A DNA stretch of 64,000 bases, taken from assembly GCA_965226475.1 (NCBI GenBank), contig CBDDDJ010000004.1, forward strand, positions 1,922,001 through 1,986,000, written 5' to 3'. The position numbers and the translations under genes were made by a program. This document shows positions 52,944 to 61,620 of this stretch, piece after piece (position 1 is the stretch's first letter; each line of letters opens with the position of its first letter). The notes under the pieces were generated by a model that saw only the letters and a program-made list of their open reading frames with translations, made no database searches and was not told the DNA's origin. The DNA comes from JASLMY01 sp965226475 (lineage in GTDB: Bacteria; Pseudomonadota; Alphaproteobacteria; GCA-2731375).

Positions 52944-53723
52944 TCAGCCGGAACCGAACGCCGCCTTCAGGGGCGCGATGGCCTCGGCATAGGCGCGGCG
53001 TTTGACCGAGACGTCGGCGCCGATCGAGAAGACGCGGACGCCGAGGTCGTAATAGTGCCTGACCTGTTCGGCGCTTCCAACGCCCATCACCGTGGTCTTG
53101 CCGGCGGCATGGGCGGCGCGGAACACGTGGTCGATCTTCGGCGCCAGGTGGTCGCTCGCCGCCTGGCCGAAGAGGCCGAGCCCGATCGACCAGTCGGACG
53201 GCCCGACCGTCAGGATATCGATCCCGTCCACCGCCAGGATCTCGTCGAGATTGCCGTAGCCTTCGTCGCTCTCGATCATGGTCATCATGTGGGTCGCCAG
53301 GTTGGTCTGGCGGAGCGTCTCTTGCGGGTCCGCGCCCAGGCGGTAGCCGGTGCCGGCCGAGGTGGAGGAGGCGCCCCGCCCGCCCATCGGCGGATACTTG
53401 CCGAGGCGAACCAGCTCTCGCGCTTCGTCGGCGCTACGGATATCGGGCAGGTTGACGATAGGGATGCCGCCATCCAGCAGACGCTGCAGGTGGGTGCGGC
53501 TCAGCTCCAGGACCCGGACCAGCGGCACCATGCCGAGATGCGACACCGTCCGGCCCAGCCGCAGCACCTCGTCCGTCGATTGCGCGCTGTGTTCCAGGTC
53601 GAGCCAGACGATGTGATAGCCCTCCTGGGCATAGAGCTCGATATCGATCGCGGTCGCGTCGCGACAGAGCATGCAATAGAGCACGTCGTTCGCCGCCAGC
53701 AATTCGCCAAGTCGGTCGTTCAT
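52944..53723 (-). CDS. HpcH/HpaI-type aldolase
   Basis: A 259-residue class II pyruvate-type aldolase. Motifs: EGYHIVWLDLEHSAQSTDEV with the metal Glu region, VPLVRVLELSRTHLQRLLDG, GIPIVNLPDIRS, GGRGASSTSAGTGYRLG, MTMIESDEGYGNLDEI with a metal Glu, and ILTVGPSDWSIGLG. Relatives split or form 2-keto-3-deoxy or 4-hydroxy-2-oxo acids. It is the last gene of the SDR-amidohydrolase-decarboxylase-aldolase operon; its ATG overlaps the decarboxylase stop as ATGA. The substrate is unknown, but a beta-hydroxy-keto compound would suit the pathway. Confidence 0.87.
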   Translation of the reverse strand: MNDRLGELLAANDVLYCMLCRDATAIDIELYAQEGYHIVWLDLEHSAQSTDEVLRLGRTVSHLGMVPLVRVLELSRTHLQRLLDGGIPIVNLPDIRSADEARELVRLGKYPPMGGRGASSTSAGTGYRLGADPQETLRQTNLATHMMTMIESDEGYGNLDEILAVDGIDILTVGPSDWSIGLGLFGQAASDHLAPKIDHVFRAAHAAGKTTVMGVGSAEQVRHYYDLGVRVFSIGADVSVKRRAYAEAIAPLKAAFGSG

Positions 53724-54934
53724 TGCACTGTGTCCCCTTTGAATATTTCCCGCCGAATGGCGGTCATGTCGGCGTTGGGATTGGCGGCGACGCAGCGGAG
53801 CCACGTCTCACCGCCGATGGCCGTCGTCGATGCCGTGGTCGGCATGAGCCGGTCGGCGAGGGCCGCGACGTCGCCCGAGGTCAGACGGAAGACAACGACG
53901 CCGGTCTCGGGCGGCTGGAACAGTTGGAAGTCCTGGCTGGCCTCGACGGCCGCCGCCAGTTCCGCCGCGTTGGCCATGCAGGTCTCGATACGCGCCGCCA
54001 CGCCGGCCCGCCCCCAGGCCAGGAGCGTGGCGAGCAGCGGGATCGCCATCGCGCCATGGCTGCCCTGGACGCCGACGTTGGGCACCGCGAGGTAGGCGCC
54101 GCCGAAGCTGATCGCCTCGTTGGCGCGCTTCGCGTCGCGAAACAGCACAAACGCCGATTCCTTCGGTTGAAAGAACCATTTGTGGGCGGAAACAGCAACA
54201 GAATCCGCCGCCTCGACACCCGACAGAATGTCCCGGTATCGGTCCGACAGCCGGAGCGGCCCCGCCCAAGCCGCGTCGACATGGGTCCAGGCGGGATTTA
54301 CCCCCGGCGCCAGGGGATCGACCGCGCCCGTACCCGTCGTGCCGGCGGTCAGCACCAGGCAGGCGTCGGCGAGATCGCCCAGAGCGTCGGTCACCAGGCG
54401 GTCATGCGCATCGAGGGGTCCGGTTTCGTAAGCCAGGCCCAGAATCCGCGCCGACTTGGCGATGCTGAGATGCGAGGAGGGCGAGGCGACCACCCGGCGC
54501 ACGCCCGCGACGTCGCGCGCTGCCCAGAGCGCCGTCAGGTTGGCGATCGAGGATCCGGGCGTCATGTGCCCGCCCGCCATGCCGAAGAACGGCGTCAGCC
54601 AGTCGACCAGCAGCACCTCGGCCTGGCGCGCGAAGGGCGAGGTCGCGGGATGCAGCAGGTTCTGGTTGAGGCGCGCGTTCCACAGCCAAGCCGCCCAACT
54701 GATCCAGGGCGTCGGCGGATCCATGTGGGCGAAGGCCGTCGGCGCATCCAAGGGCGCGGCGGCGCCCAGCACCAGGGGCGCCAGCCGCTCCAGGGCCGCG
54801 CCCTCGCCGAGGCCCGTTTCCGGCAGGCCGTCCGGCAGCTTGCCGGGGTCGGCGCTGGAATAGTCGCGCGCCAAGGCGGCCAGCGCCGCCGCCAGGCCGT
54901 CCGCGTCGACGGCGAAACTCGGATCCCGCGACAT
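53720..54934 (-). CDS. Group II PLP-dependent decarboxylase
   Basis: A 404-residue fold-I decarboxylase related to aromatic-amino-acid, glutamate and 2,4-diaminobutyrate decarboxylases. PLP-site residues: GHMTPGSSIANLTALWAARD, His155 in SPSSHLSIAKSARILGL for ring stacking, TAGTTGTGAVDPL, Asp220 in WTHVDAAWAG and Lys252 in SVAVSAHKWFFQPKES. Somewhat shorter than typical members (about 470) at the C-terminus. It lies 8 bp after the amidohydrolase stop and is coupled to the aldolase. The substrate may be an amino acid or amino-acid-like intermediate; no more specific call is possible. Confidence 0.87.
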   Translation of the reverse strand: MSRDPSFAVDADGLAAALAALARDYSSADPGKLPDGLPETGLGEGAALERLAPLVLGAAAPLDAPTAFAHMDPPTPWISWAAWLWNARLNQNLLHPATSPFARQAEVLLVDWLTPFFGMAGGHMTPGSSIANLTALWAARDVAGVRRVVASPSSHLSIAKSARILGLAYETGPLDAHDRLVTDALGDLADACLVLTAGTTGTGAVDPLAPGVNPAWTHVDAAWAGPLRLSDRYRDILSGVEAADSVAVSAHKWFFQPKESAFVLFRDAKRANEAISFGGAYLAVPNVGVQGSHGAMAIPLLATLLAWGRAGVAARIETCMANAAELAAAVEASQDFQLFQPPETGVVVFRLTSGDVAALADRLMPTTASTTAIGGETWLRCVAANPNADMTAIRREIFKGDTVQ

Positions 54935-54942
54935 CCTCGCGC

Positions 54943-56019
54943 CTACAGTCCCAGCAAACGGGCCGCTGTGCCGCCGAGGATGGCGATCCGCTCGTCGTCG
55001 CTCAGCTCCGGTGTCTCCAGGATCAGCTCGATCGCCCGGTCGGTCCAGGGGTAGGGATAGTCGGTGCCGACCATCAGCTGGCCGGCGCAGACCTCGGCCG
55101 CCAGGTGGCGCACGCCCTCGGGCCGGAACACCATGGTGTCGTAGTAGAGCCGCTTCATGTAGTCCGACGGACACTTCTCGATCCCGCCATGGTCGCCGCC
55201 CGGACAGAGGTCGGGGCGCACCGCGCAGCCCCGGTCGAAGCGCCCGGCATAGGAGGGCATGTAGCCGCCGGCGTGCGCGGCGCAGATCTTGAGGCCCGGA
55301 AAACGGTCCAGCGTGCCCTCGAAAATCAGATGGCCGAGCGCGATCGTGGTCTCCAGCGGATTGCCGATGACGTTCGAGAGATAGCCGTTGCCCGTGAAAC
55401 GCGCGCCCAACTGGCTCGGCGCGCCGTCGCCCTGGGGATGGATGAAGGCCAGCACGCCCAGCTCCTCGACCTTGGCCCAGAAGGGATGGAAGCGGGGGTC
55501 GCTCAGCTCCGCCCCGGCGACGTTGCCGCCGATGGCGACGCCTCTGAGGCCGTATTTCTTGACCCCGTCGTCCAGTTGCCGGGCGGCGAGATCGGGAAAC
55601 TGCACGGCGGCGCTGGCGAAGGCGACGAAGCGGTCCGGATTGGCCGCGCAGGCCTCGGCCAGCGCCTCGTTCTGTACCTCGATCACCGCCTCGGCGAGGT
55701 CGCGGTCCTCGATCCCGTACCAGTCGGGATTGATGCTCAGGGCCTCCATATCGATGCCCTGCGCGTCCATGGTCCGCAGGCGGAGGTCGACCTCGCCGCC
55801 CATATCGAGATCGGTGCGGAGCCCTGGCCCGCCGAGCTTATTCCCCATCAACGCCAGCGCCGCCGGCACCGCGCAGTGGGCATGGATGTCGATCGTGCGG
55901 ATACGTTTCCCCCGGACCACGACGCCCCGGCGCCGGGCCTCGCCCTCGGTCGGGGATTCCGCCCCTTCCAGGCCACAGGAAACGAAGACCAGGCCGTCGG
56001 TCGTATCGCTGTCTTGCAT
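54943..56019 (-). CDS. Amidohydrolase family 2 (ACMSD-like)
   Basis: A 358-residue metal-dependent TIM-barrel protein of the 2-amino-3-carboxymuconate-6-semialdehyde decarboxylase superfamily. Metal ligands are IDIHAHC (HxH), His in LAFIHPQG, CAAHAGGYMPSY and Asp in MVGTDYPYPW. DMEALSINPDWYG and DRFVAFASAAVQ are family features. GGAGGG favours ATG 56019 over ATG 56025. Members perform non-oxidative decarboxylation or hydrolysis of aromatic or muconate-type acids. Kynureninase 3.6 kb away would make aromatic-acid degradation plausible but is not in the operon. Confidence 0.87.
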   Translation of the reverse strand: MQDSDTTDGLVFVSCGLEGAESPTEGEARRRGVVVRGKRIRTIDIHAHCAVPAALALMGNKLGGPGLRTDLDMGGEVDLRLRTMDAQGIDMEALSINPDWYGIEDRDLAEAVIEVQNEALAEACAANPDRFVAFASAAVQFPDLAARQLDDGVKKYGLRGVAIGGNVAGAELSDPRFHPFWAKVEELGVLAFIHPQGDGAPSQLGARFTGNGYLSNVIGNPLETTIALGHLIFEGTLDRFPGLKICAAHAGGYMPSYAGRFDRGCAVRPDLCPGGDHGGIEKCPSDYMKRLYYDTMVFRPEGVRHLAAEVCAGQLMVGTDYPYPWTDRAIELILETPELSDDERIAILGGTAARLLGL

Positions 56020-56035
56020 CGTCATCCCTCCAGGC

Positions 56036-56815
56036 TCAAGCGTTTTTGATCGTCAAGCCGCCGTCGACCGGGAGGACGGCGCCGTTGATGTAGCCGGCGG
56101 CGGGCAGCGCCAGGGAGAGCGTGCCGTGGGCGACCTCTTCCGGCTCGGCGTAGCGGGCGAGCGGCACCCGGCGGCGGGCGAAGATTTGCTTGTGCTCTTC
56201 CTCGATGTTCTCGGTCATGGCGGTGCGGACGGCGCCGGGGCAGATGCAGTTGACGGTGATGCCCTCGCGTCCGAGTTCGACGGCGAGCGAGCGGGTGAGG
56301 CCGATGACACCGTGCTTGGCGGCGGTGTAGGGGCTGGTCTCGGGCGTCGCGCCCAGGCCCTCGGTCGAGGCGATGTTGACGATCCGGCCGGCACCGCCGG
56401 TACGCGGGTACGGCAGGGCGGCGCGTATGGTCCGCGCGTGAGCCTTCGGCAGGATCTCCAGATGGCGGTCCCAGATCGCCTCGTAATCCTCGCCGTCGAT
56501 GCGCGTGTGCCGAGAGATGCCGGCGTTGTTGACCAGGATGTCGAGGCCACCGAAGTGGGCCACGACCTCGTCGACGACGGCGGTGATGCGGGCCGGCTCG
56601 GCGAGATCCATGGGCCAGCCCGCGGCGCCGAGACCGGCCTTGCGGATTTCCCCGACCACCATCTCGACGTTGCCGCCATCGATGTCGGTGACGGCGACAT
56701 GGGCGCCCTCGTCGGCGAAGAGATGGGCCGTCGCCCGGCCCATGCCCCGACCGGCGCCGGTGACGAGCGCCACCTTGCCCGCGATAGATCGGCTGAGTTT
56801 CGTGAGTTTCGCCAT
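56036..56815 (-). CDS. SDR-family oxidoreductase (FabG-like)
   Basis: A 259-residue classical short-chain dehydrogenase: TGAGRGMGRAT cofactor loop, Asp in AVTDIDGG favouring NAD, ILVNNAGIS, Ser in VNIASTEG, Tyr/Lys in SPYTAAKHG, and CICPGAVRTAM and LPVDGGLTI. It is the first gene of the four-gene operon, with the amidohydrolase starting 16 bp after it. Its substrate is presumably an alcohol or ketone in the same pathway. The rpoH 3' hairpin lies just before its ATG. Confidence 0.9.
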   Translation of the reverse strand: MAKLTKLSRSIAGKVALVTGAGRGMGRATAHLFADEGAHVAVTDIDGGNVEMVVGEIRKAGLGAAGWPMDLAEPARITAVVDEVVAHFGGLDILVNNAGISRHTRIDGEDYEAIWDRHLEILPKAHARTIRAALPYPRTGGAGRIVNIASTEGLGATPETSPYTAAKHGVIGLTRSLAVELGREGITVNCICPGAVRTAMTENIEEEHKQIFARRRVPLARYAEPEEVAHGTLSLALPAAGYINGAVLPVDGGLTIKNA

Positions 56816-56817
56816 GA

Positions 56818-56861
56818 CGTCCCCTCGCTTCCCCGCAGTCTAGCGGAGAAGCGAGGGGACG
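56818..56861 (-). terminator. Perfect 13-bp hairpin between rpoH and the SDR operon
   Basis: Arms CGTCCCCTCGCTT (56818-56830) and AAGCGAGGGGACG (56849-56861) pair perfectly, 15 bp after the rpoH stop. No T-run follows, so termination is possible but not certain; the arm reaches within two bases of the SDR start codon and could instead occlude its ribosome-binding site. Confidence 0.55.
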
Positions 56862-56876
56862 GGCGACGGGGAGAGA

Positions 56877-57719
56877 TCAATTCGCGGCGTGCAGCATCGC
56901 CTGGCGGAACTTCTTCATCGCCGCGGCCTCGATCTGGCGGATGCGCTCGCGGCTGACGCCGTATTTCTCGCTCAAGGTCTCGAGTGTCGGCTTCTCCTCC
57001 CGCAGGTGGCGCTGGGTCAGGATGTCGCGCTCGCGATCATTGAGCCCGGCGAGCGCGCCCGGGATCATCGCCCGGCGCCGAGCCATCTCGTCGGCTTCGA
57101 GGGCGTGGGCCTCGGGGTCCTGGCGCTCGTCGACCAGGGACTCCTCGAAAGTGGTGGTACCATCGACGCCGAGCGGCGCGTTCAGCGACTTGTCGGCCCG
57201 GCCGATCCGACCGTCCATCTGCAACACGTCGGCGATGGTGACGCCCAGTTGCGTGGCGATCTTCTCCGCCACTTCCGGCGTCACGCCTTCCGAGCCGAGA
57301 TCGCCATGCCTGGCCTTGAGGGCGCGCAGGTTGAAGAACAGCTTCTTCTGCGCCGCCGTGGTACCGACCCGCACGATATGGGCGTTGTGCATGACGTACT
57401 GGCCGATCGCGGCGCGAATCCACCAGGTCGCGTAGGTCGAGAAGCGGTTGCCCATCTCGGGGTCGAACTTCTCCGCCGCCTGCATCAGCCCGACCGAGCC
57501 CTCGGCGATCAGATCGGCGAGCGGCAGGCCGTAGCCGAGCGAGCCCCGGGCGATCTTCGCCACCAAACGGAGGTGGCTGCCGACCAGTTTGTCGATCGCT
57601 TCCTCGTCGCGCTGGTCGCGCCAACGGCGCGCGAGATCGCGTTCCTCCGCCGCCTCCAGCAAGGGATAGCGGCCGATGCGCCGCATGAAATGGTCGACCG
57701 ATGTGGCTTGGTTGTTCAT
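56877..57719 (-). CDS. rpoH: RNA polymerase sigma-32 factor RpoH
   Basis: A 280-residue group 3-type heat-shock sigma factor. Region 1.2/2 includes RYPLLEAAEERDLARRWRDQ, LRLVAKIARGSLGYGLPLAD and FSTYATWWIRAAIGQYVMHN (core -10 recognition). The RpoH box QKKLFFNLRALK is present. Region 4 ends with the helix-turn-helix TLETLSEKYGVSRERIRQIE and AAMKKFR. GAGGG five bases upstream supports ATG 57719. It directs transcription of chaperone and protease genes. It is followed by a perfect hairpin before the metabolic operon. Confidence 0.95.
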   Translation of the reverse strand: MNNQATSVDHFMRRIGRYPLLEAAEERDLARRWRDQRDEEAIDKLVGSHLRLVAKIARGSLGYGLPLADLIAEGSVGLMQAAEKFDPEMGNRFSTYATWWIRAAIGQYVMHNAHIVRVGTTAAQKKLFFNLRALKARHGDLGSEGVTPEVAEKIATQLGVTIADVLQMDGRIGRADKSLNAPLGVDGTTTFEESLVDERQDPEAHALEADEMARRRAMIPGALAGLNDRERDILTQRHLREEKPTLETLSEKYGVSRERIRQIEAAAMKKFRQAMLHAAN

Positions 57720-57970
57720 ATGCCCTCGCATGCGTTCAAACTCGCCGTCCCACCCCCGACCGCCGTGCGAGCCATCCGTCCTGTCGCGGCGTTACTCGCG
57801 GTCTATCCCCGAAGTTTCACTCGGAGCGGCGGCGAATTACATATGGTGAACGCAGCGCGAACATTCAAGCCGGAACGTGGCCACCATCACGGCCAAGTGA
57901 AACCTGTGGCGAGCGCCGCCATAATCGGAATGTTCTTACGTTTCAGAGGTTTATACGAAGGGATCTTTCG

Positions 57971-59068
57971 TCACACATTGAATCTGAACAAGATCACGTC
58001 CCCGTCCCGAACGACGTAGTCCGCCCCCTCCGCGCGCATCTTTCCGGCTTCCCGCGCGGCCTGTTCGCCGCCGAGGGCGATCAGTTCATCGAGCGCCACG
58101 GTCTCGGCGGCGATGAAGCCCCGGGCGAAGTCGGTATGGATGGCGCCGGCCGCGCCCCGGGCCCGGGTACCGGCCGGAATGGTCCAAGCGCGGCATTCCT
58201 TGGGCCCGGTGGTGAAGTAGGTGATCAGGTTTAAAAGCGCGTAGCCGGCGCGGATCAAACGGTCGAGGCCGGCTTCCTCCAGGCCAAGGTCGGCGAGAAA
58301 GGCGAGCTGTTCCTCGCGATCGAGTTGCGCGATTTCGGCCTCGATCGCGGCGGAAATCACGATCACGTCCGCCCCTTCCGCCTCGGCACGGGCCCGGATG
58401 GCGTCGACATGGCCATTGCCCTCGGTTGCCTGGGCCTCGCCGACGTTGGCGACGTAGAGCACCGGCTTGGCCGTCAACAGGTGCAGCTCGGCAAAGGAGC
58501 GGGCCCGCTCGCCATGTACCTCGAGCATGCGGGCGGGCTTGCCGTCGCGGAGCAGCGCCGCCACCTCCTCCAGCAGCTCGACCCTGGGCGCGAGGGCACG
58601 GTCGCCGCCCCGGTAGCGCTTGTCCAGCGGCTCCAACCGCTTCTCCACGCTTTCGAGGTCGGCCAGCATCAGCTCGGTATCGACGACCTCGGCGTCGGCG
58701 ACCGGATCGACCCTGGCGCTCACATGGGTCACGTCGTCGTCGTCGAAGGCGCGGAGCACGTGGAGGATGGCGTCGACCTCGCGGATATGGCCGAGGAAGC
58801 GGTTGCCTAGCCCCTCGCCGCTCGCGGCCCCACGGACCAGGCCCGCGATATCGACGAAGTTCATCACCGTCGGCACCAGGCGGGCCGACTTGGTGACCGC
58901 GAAAAGGGTGTCCAGGCGGCGATCGGGCACCGCCACCTGGCCCACGTTCGGCTCGATCGTGCAGAAGGGATAGTTCTCCGCCGCCGCCTGCGCGCTGTTG
59001 GTCAGCGCATTGAAAAGCGTCGACTTGCCGACGTTCGGCAGACCGACGATGCCGCACTTGAAACCCAT
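57971..59068 (-). CDS. ychF: Redox-responsive ATPase/GTPase YchF
   Basis: A 365-residue Obg-related P-loop protein. G-motifs: GLPNVGKSTLFNALTNS (Walker A), DIAGLVRGAASGEGLGNRFL (switch/G3), and NVGE in place of NKxD, the signature explaining ATP preference of YchF. A coiled-coil domain is in the middle and the C-terminal TGS domain starts LITYFTTGPKECRAWTI. It binds the ribosome and regulates translation of stress proteins. A core housekeeping gene in bacteria. It sits 251 bp upstream of rpoH, divergent from nothing. Confidence 0.95.
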   Translation of the reverse strand: MGFKCGIVGLPNVGKSTLFNALTNSAQAAAENYPFCTIEPNVGQVAVPDRRLDTLFAVTKSARLVPTVMNFVDIAGLVRGAASGEGLGNRFLGHIREVDAILHVLRAFDDDDVTHVSARVDPVADAEVVDTELMLADLESVEKRLEPLDKRYRGGDRALAPRVELLEEVAALLRDGKPARMLEVHGERARSFAELHLLTAKPVLYVANVGEAQATEGNGHVDAIRARAEAEGADVIVISAAIEAEIAQLDREEQLAFLADLGLEEAGLDRLIRAGYALLNLITYFTTGPKECRAWTIPAGTRARGAAGAIHTDFARGFIAAETVALDELIALGGEQAAREAGKMRAEGADYVVRDGDVILFRFNV

Positions 59069-59187
59069 TCGAGATCGATCCTTCCACCACGGGGACGCGG
59101 GGCGCCTCCTAGCCGCTTGGGCCCCGCTTGTCCAGTCGGCACCCGGCGCTTTCGCGCCGCGCCGTGCTCCATTAGCATCGCCACGTC

Positions 59188-59370
59188 ATGGCTCGTCGAT
59201 TTCAACTCTGGGGCTGGGGCTTGTTCGTGGTCTCGGCGCTGTTCTTTCTCGCTTCCGCAGCCCGCAGCGGCGACCTCCTGGCGCTCTTGGGCGCGCTCTT
59301 CTTCCTCGTCGCCTGCCTCGCCTTCCTGGCGCCGTATTTCCTCGGGCGTGGACGTGGCGGCCGGGATTGA
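59188..59370 (+). CDS. Small two-helix membrane protein
   Basis: A 60-residue frame with two hydrophobic segments (residues about 10-25 and 31-52) separated by a short polar turn ARSGD, ending in a basic tail GRGRGGRD. This pattern is a plausible small inner-membrane protein. Start MARRFQLWG; no strong ribosome-binding site. No family recognised. The shortness and GC-rich context leave some doubt that it is translated. Confidence 0.5.
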   Translation: MARRFQLWGWGLFVVSALFFLASAARSGDLLALLGALFFLVACLAFLAPYFLGRGRGGRD

Positions 59371-59409
59371 TTACATCTCCAGGCGGCTGAAAACAGACGA
59401 GGTAACGAC

Positions 59410-60597
59410 ATGGCCGGACCGCTCGAGGGCTACAGGATCATCGACCTGACCACGATGATCGCGGGACCGATGGCGACCATGCTGCTGGGCGACCAGGGCG
59501 CCGACGTCATCAAGGTGGAGATGCCAGGGCGCGGCGACCATGTCCGGGCCTACGGCAACCGGGCGGGCGGCCTCTCGGCCAACTTCCACAACAACAACCG
59601 CAACAAACGCTCGGTCACGATCGACCTGAAGTCGGACGAGGGCCGCGCGGTGTTCCTCGAGCTCGGCCAAAGCGCCGACGTGGTGGTGCAGAACTTCCGC
59701 CCGGGCGTGGTCGACCGGCTCGGCATCGGCGAAGCGGTCGTGCGCGCCCTGAAGCCGTCGCTGATTTACGTCTCGATGAGCGGCTTCGGCGAAACCGGCC
59801 CCTATGCCGACAAGCCGGTCTACGACCCGATCGTGCAGGCAGCCTCGGGCCTCGCCTCGGTGCAGGGCGGGTCCGACCACCGGCGCCCGCGCCTGGTGCG
59901 CACCATCGTGCCGGACAAGGTGACGGCGCTGACCTCCAGCCAGGCAATTACCGCCGCCCTGCTGGCCCGCGCCAGGACCGGCGAGGGCCAGCACATCCGC
60001 CTCTCCATGTTGGATTCGGTGCTGCAGTTCCTCTGGTCCTCCGACATGGGCGGGCAGACCTTCGTCGGCCGCGACATCAGCCCGCAGCGGGCCGCGAGCT
60101 TCATCGACCTGATCTACGAGACGAGCGATGGCCATATGAGCGTCGCGGTGATGACCGATGCGCAGTGGCGGGGCCTGACCCGGGCGCTGGAAAAGCCCGA
60201 ATGGCTGGAGGACGAACGCTTCGCGACGCCCGCCGACCGGGACATGCACATCGACGAGCGGCTGGACATGACCCAGGAGGTGCTGCGGACCCGGAATTCG
60301 GCGGAATGGGTCGCCCGCCTCGAGGCCGAGGGCGTGCCCTGCGCGCCCGTGGCGACACGCAACGACCTGGTGGACCATCCCCAGATCGCCGCCAGCGGCA
60401 GCCTGATCGAGTTCGAGCATCCTATCGCCGGCACGCTACGCCAGGCCCGCCACGCCGCGCAATTCGAGGCGACGCCCGCCGCCATCCGCCGGGGCGCCCC
60501 GCAGCTGGGCGAACATACGGACGAAGTGCTATCGGATATCGGCTACGATTCGGCCGACATTCGAGCGCTGCGGGAGGCCGGCATCGTCGGCGGCTAA
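59410..60597 (+). CDS. CaiB/BaiF family CoA-transferase (class III)
   Basis: A 395-residue class III CoA-transferase that moves CoA between organic acids. Motifs: YRIIDLTTMIAGPMATMLLGD, GADVIKVE, NRNKRSVTIDLKS, VVQNFRPGVVDRLGIG, the catalytic Asp139 in KPVYDPIVQAASG, and the C-terminal TRNDLVDHPQI and LGEHTDEVLSDIGY. A typical member in length; substrate pair unknown. Preceded by GAGGTAACGAC. The next gene starts 95 bp later. Confidence 0.92.
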   Translation: MAGPLEGYRIIDLTTMIAGPMATMLLGDQGADVIKVEMPGRGDHVRAYGNRAGGLSANFHNNNRNKRSVTIDLKSDEGRAVFLELGQSADVVVQNFRPGVVDRLGIGEAVVRALKPSLIYVSMSGFGETGPYADKPVYDPIVQAASGLASVQGGSDHRRPRLVRTIVPDKVTALTSSQAITAALLARARTGEGQHIRLSMLDSVLQFLWSSDMGGQTFVGRDISPQRAASFIDLIYETSDGHMSVAVMTDAQWRGLTRALEKPEWLEDERFATPADRDMHIDERLDMTQEVLRTRNSAEWVARLEAEGVPCAPVATRNDLVDHPQIAASGSLIEFEHPIAGTLRQARHAAQFEATPAAIRRGAPQLGEHTDEVLSDIGYDSADIRALREAGIVGG

Positions 60598-60691
60598 GCG
60601 ATCGAGGGGTAGGGCGGCATCCATCCAATCGGATCGCCGAAAGCGATCCCACGTGAACGGACGCCGCTCCGGCAATGCAAGGGAGGATGCC

Positions 60692-61216
60692 ATGTCGGAC
60701 GGATTCACCATCGCCAATTTCAGGCATGTGGCGGACGGGCTGCAGGAGGGCCAGTTCGCGGTCGGCGAGCGTCGGAAGGCGGGCTCTCTCGCCGACCTCG
60801 ATCCGATCTACAGGGATCTGCTGGACCGGCCGATCACCATCACGCTGGGGCTGACCGGCCCGGACGGACGGCCCAGCCTGACGCCGATGTGGTTCGACCA
60901 CGAGGACGACAAGATCCTGGTCAACACCGCCTCGCACCGCGCGAAGTGCGAATGGATCCGGAACAGTCCCCAGCTCACCGTCCTGCTCGTCAATCCCGAC
61001 AACGCATACCATTGGATTCAGATCAAATGCACGGTGGAGAAGGAGCTTCGCGAGTGGGAGGAAGGCGGCGAATACGTCACCAGCCAGCTCGACCGGATCT
61101 GGACCAAATTCACCGGGGCCGAGCCGCCCTATGGCCTCCGCGACCCGGTGATCGACGAGAAGCGGGTGCTGTTCGTCTGCGCCATCGACCGCATCGCGAC
61201 GTTCGGCAAGCCGTGA
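60692..61216 (+). CDS. Pyridoxamine 5'-phosphate oxidase-like (PPOX) flavin protein
   Basis: A 174-residue split-barrel protein with LTGPDGRPSLTPMWFDHEDDK and NTASHRAKCEWIRNSPQLT (cofactor site), LLVNPDNAYHWIQIKCTVEK in the barrel and a C-terminal RVLFVCAIDRIATFG. It belongs to the class of F420- or flavin-binding PPOX proteins; here probably FMN or F420-type, which the sequence does not settle. GGGAGGATGCC lies before ATG 60692. Follows the CoA-transferase in the same direction. Confidence 0.83.
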   Translation: MSDGFTIANFRHVADGLQEGQFAVGERRKAGSLADLDPIYRDLLDRPITITLGLTGPDGRPSLTPMWFDHEDDKILVNTASHRAKCEWIRNSPQLTVLLVNPDNAYHWIQIKCTVEKELREWEEGGEYVTSQLDRIWTKFTGAEPPYGLRDPVIDEKRVLFVCAIDRIATFGKP

Positions 61217-61302
61217 GACCGGGGAACAAATAGGCACGGTCGCATTCAGCGCGTTGAGATCATCGTGCTCGTTGCTATCCGGCGTAGCACCAAGAGCCCG
61301 CG

Positions 61303-61620
61303 TCAGGTGAGGTCTTCCTGGCGCATGAGAACGACTTCATAGTCGGCGCCGCCGTAGAACACGCGGACGATGATAATTTCGTCGTCGCCGACACGATAGG
61401 CAACGACGATGCGTTTGGCCTTGATGGGGTAGATGCGTATACCGGACCCGAGGTCGGGGCGCGTCGGGCCGAGCCGGGGGTGAGCCAGGAGATTTCTGCG
61501 CAGGCGGTCACGGATATCCTGCACGAAATCGAAGGCACGCCGTGGGTCATGGGGTTCGATGACTTCGTAGATGAAGTCGAGATCGTCCTGCGCGAGGGGC
61601 CTGTAGGTGAGCCTAGCCAT
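61303..61620 (-). CDS. parE: ParE/RelE-type toxin
   Basis: A 105-residue plasmid-stabilisation family toxin: LTYRPLAQDDLDFIYEVIEP helix, RRAFDFVQDIRDRLRRNLLA, HPRLGPTRPDL, then RIYPIKAKRIVVAYRVGDDEI and IVRVFYGGADYE, the conserved C-terminal strand set. ParE members poison DNA gyrase, RelE members cut mRNA; motifs here fit ParE better. The start (MARLTYRPL) overlaps the antitoxin stop by 8 bases. The two-gene pair is the typical ParD-ParE order. Confidence 0.88.
   Translation of the reverse strand: MARLTYRPLAQDDLDFIYEVIEPHDPRRAFDFVQDIRDRLRRNLLAHPRLGPTRPDLGSGIRIYPIKAKRIVVAYRVGDDEIIIVRVFYGGADYEVVLMRQEDLT

Noticed and set aside
59188..59370. Short membrane protein as part of the CoA-transferase operon
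   Set aside because: There is no strong ribosome-binding site, and co-transcription cannot be judged; kept only as a low-confidence gene.
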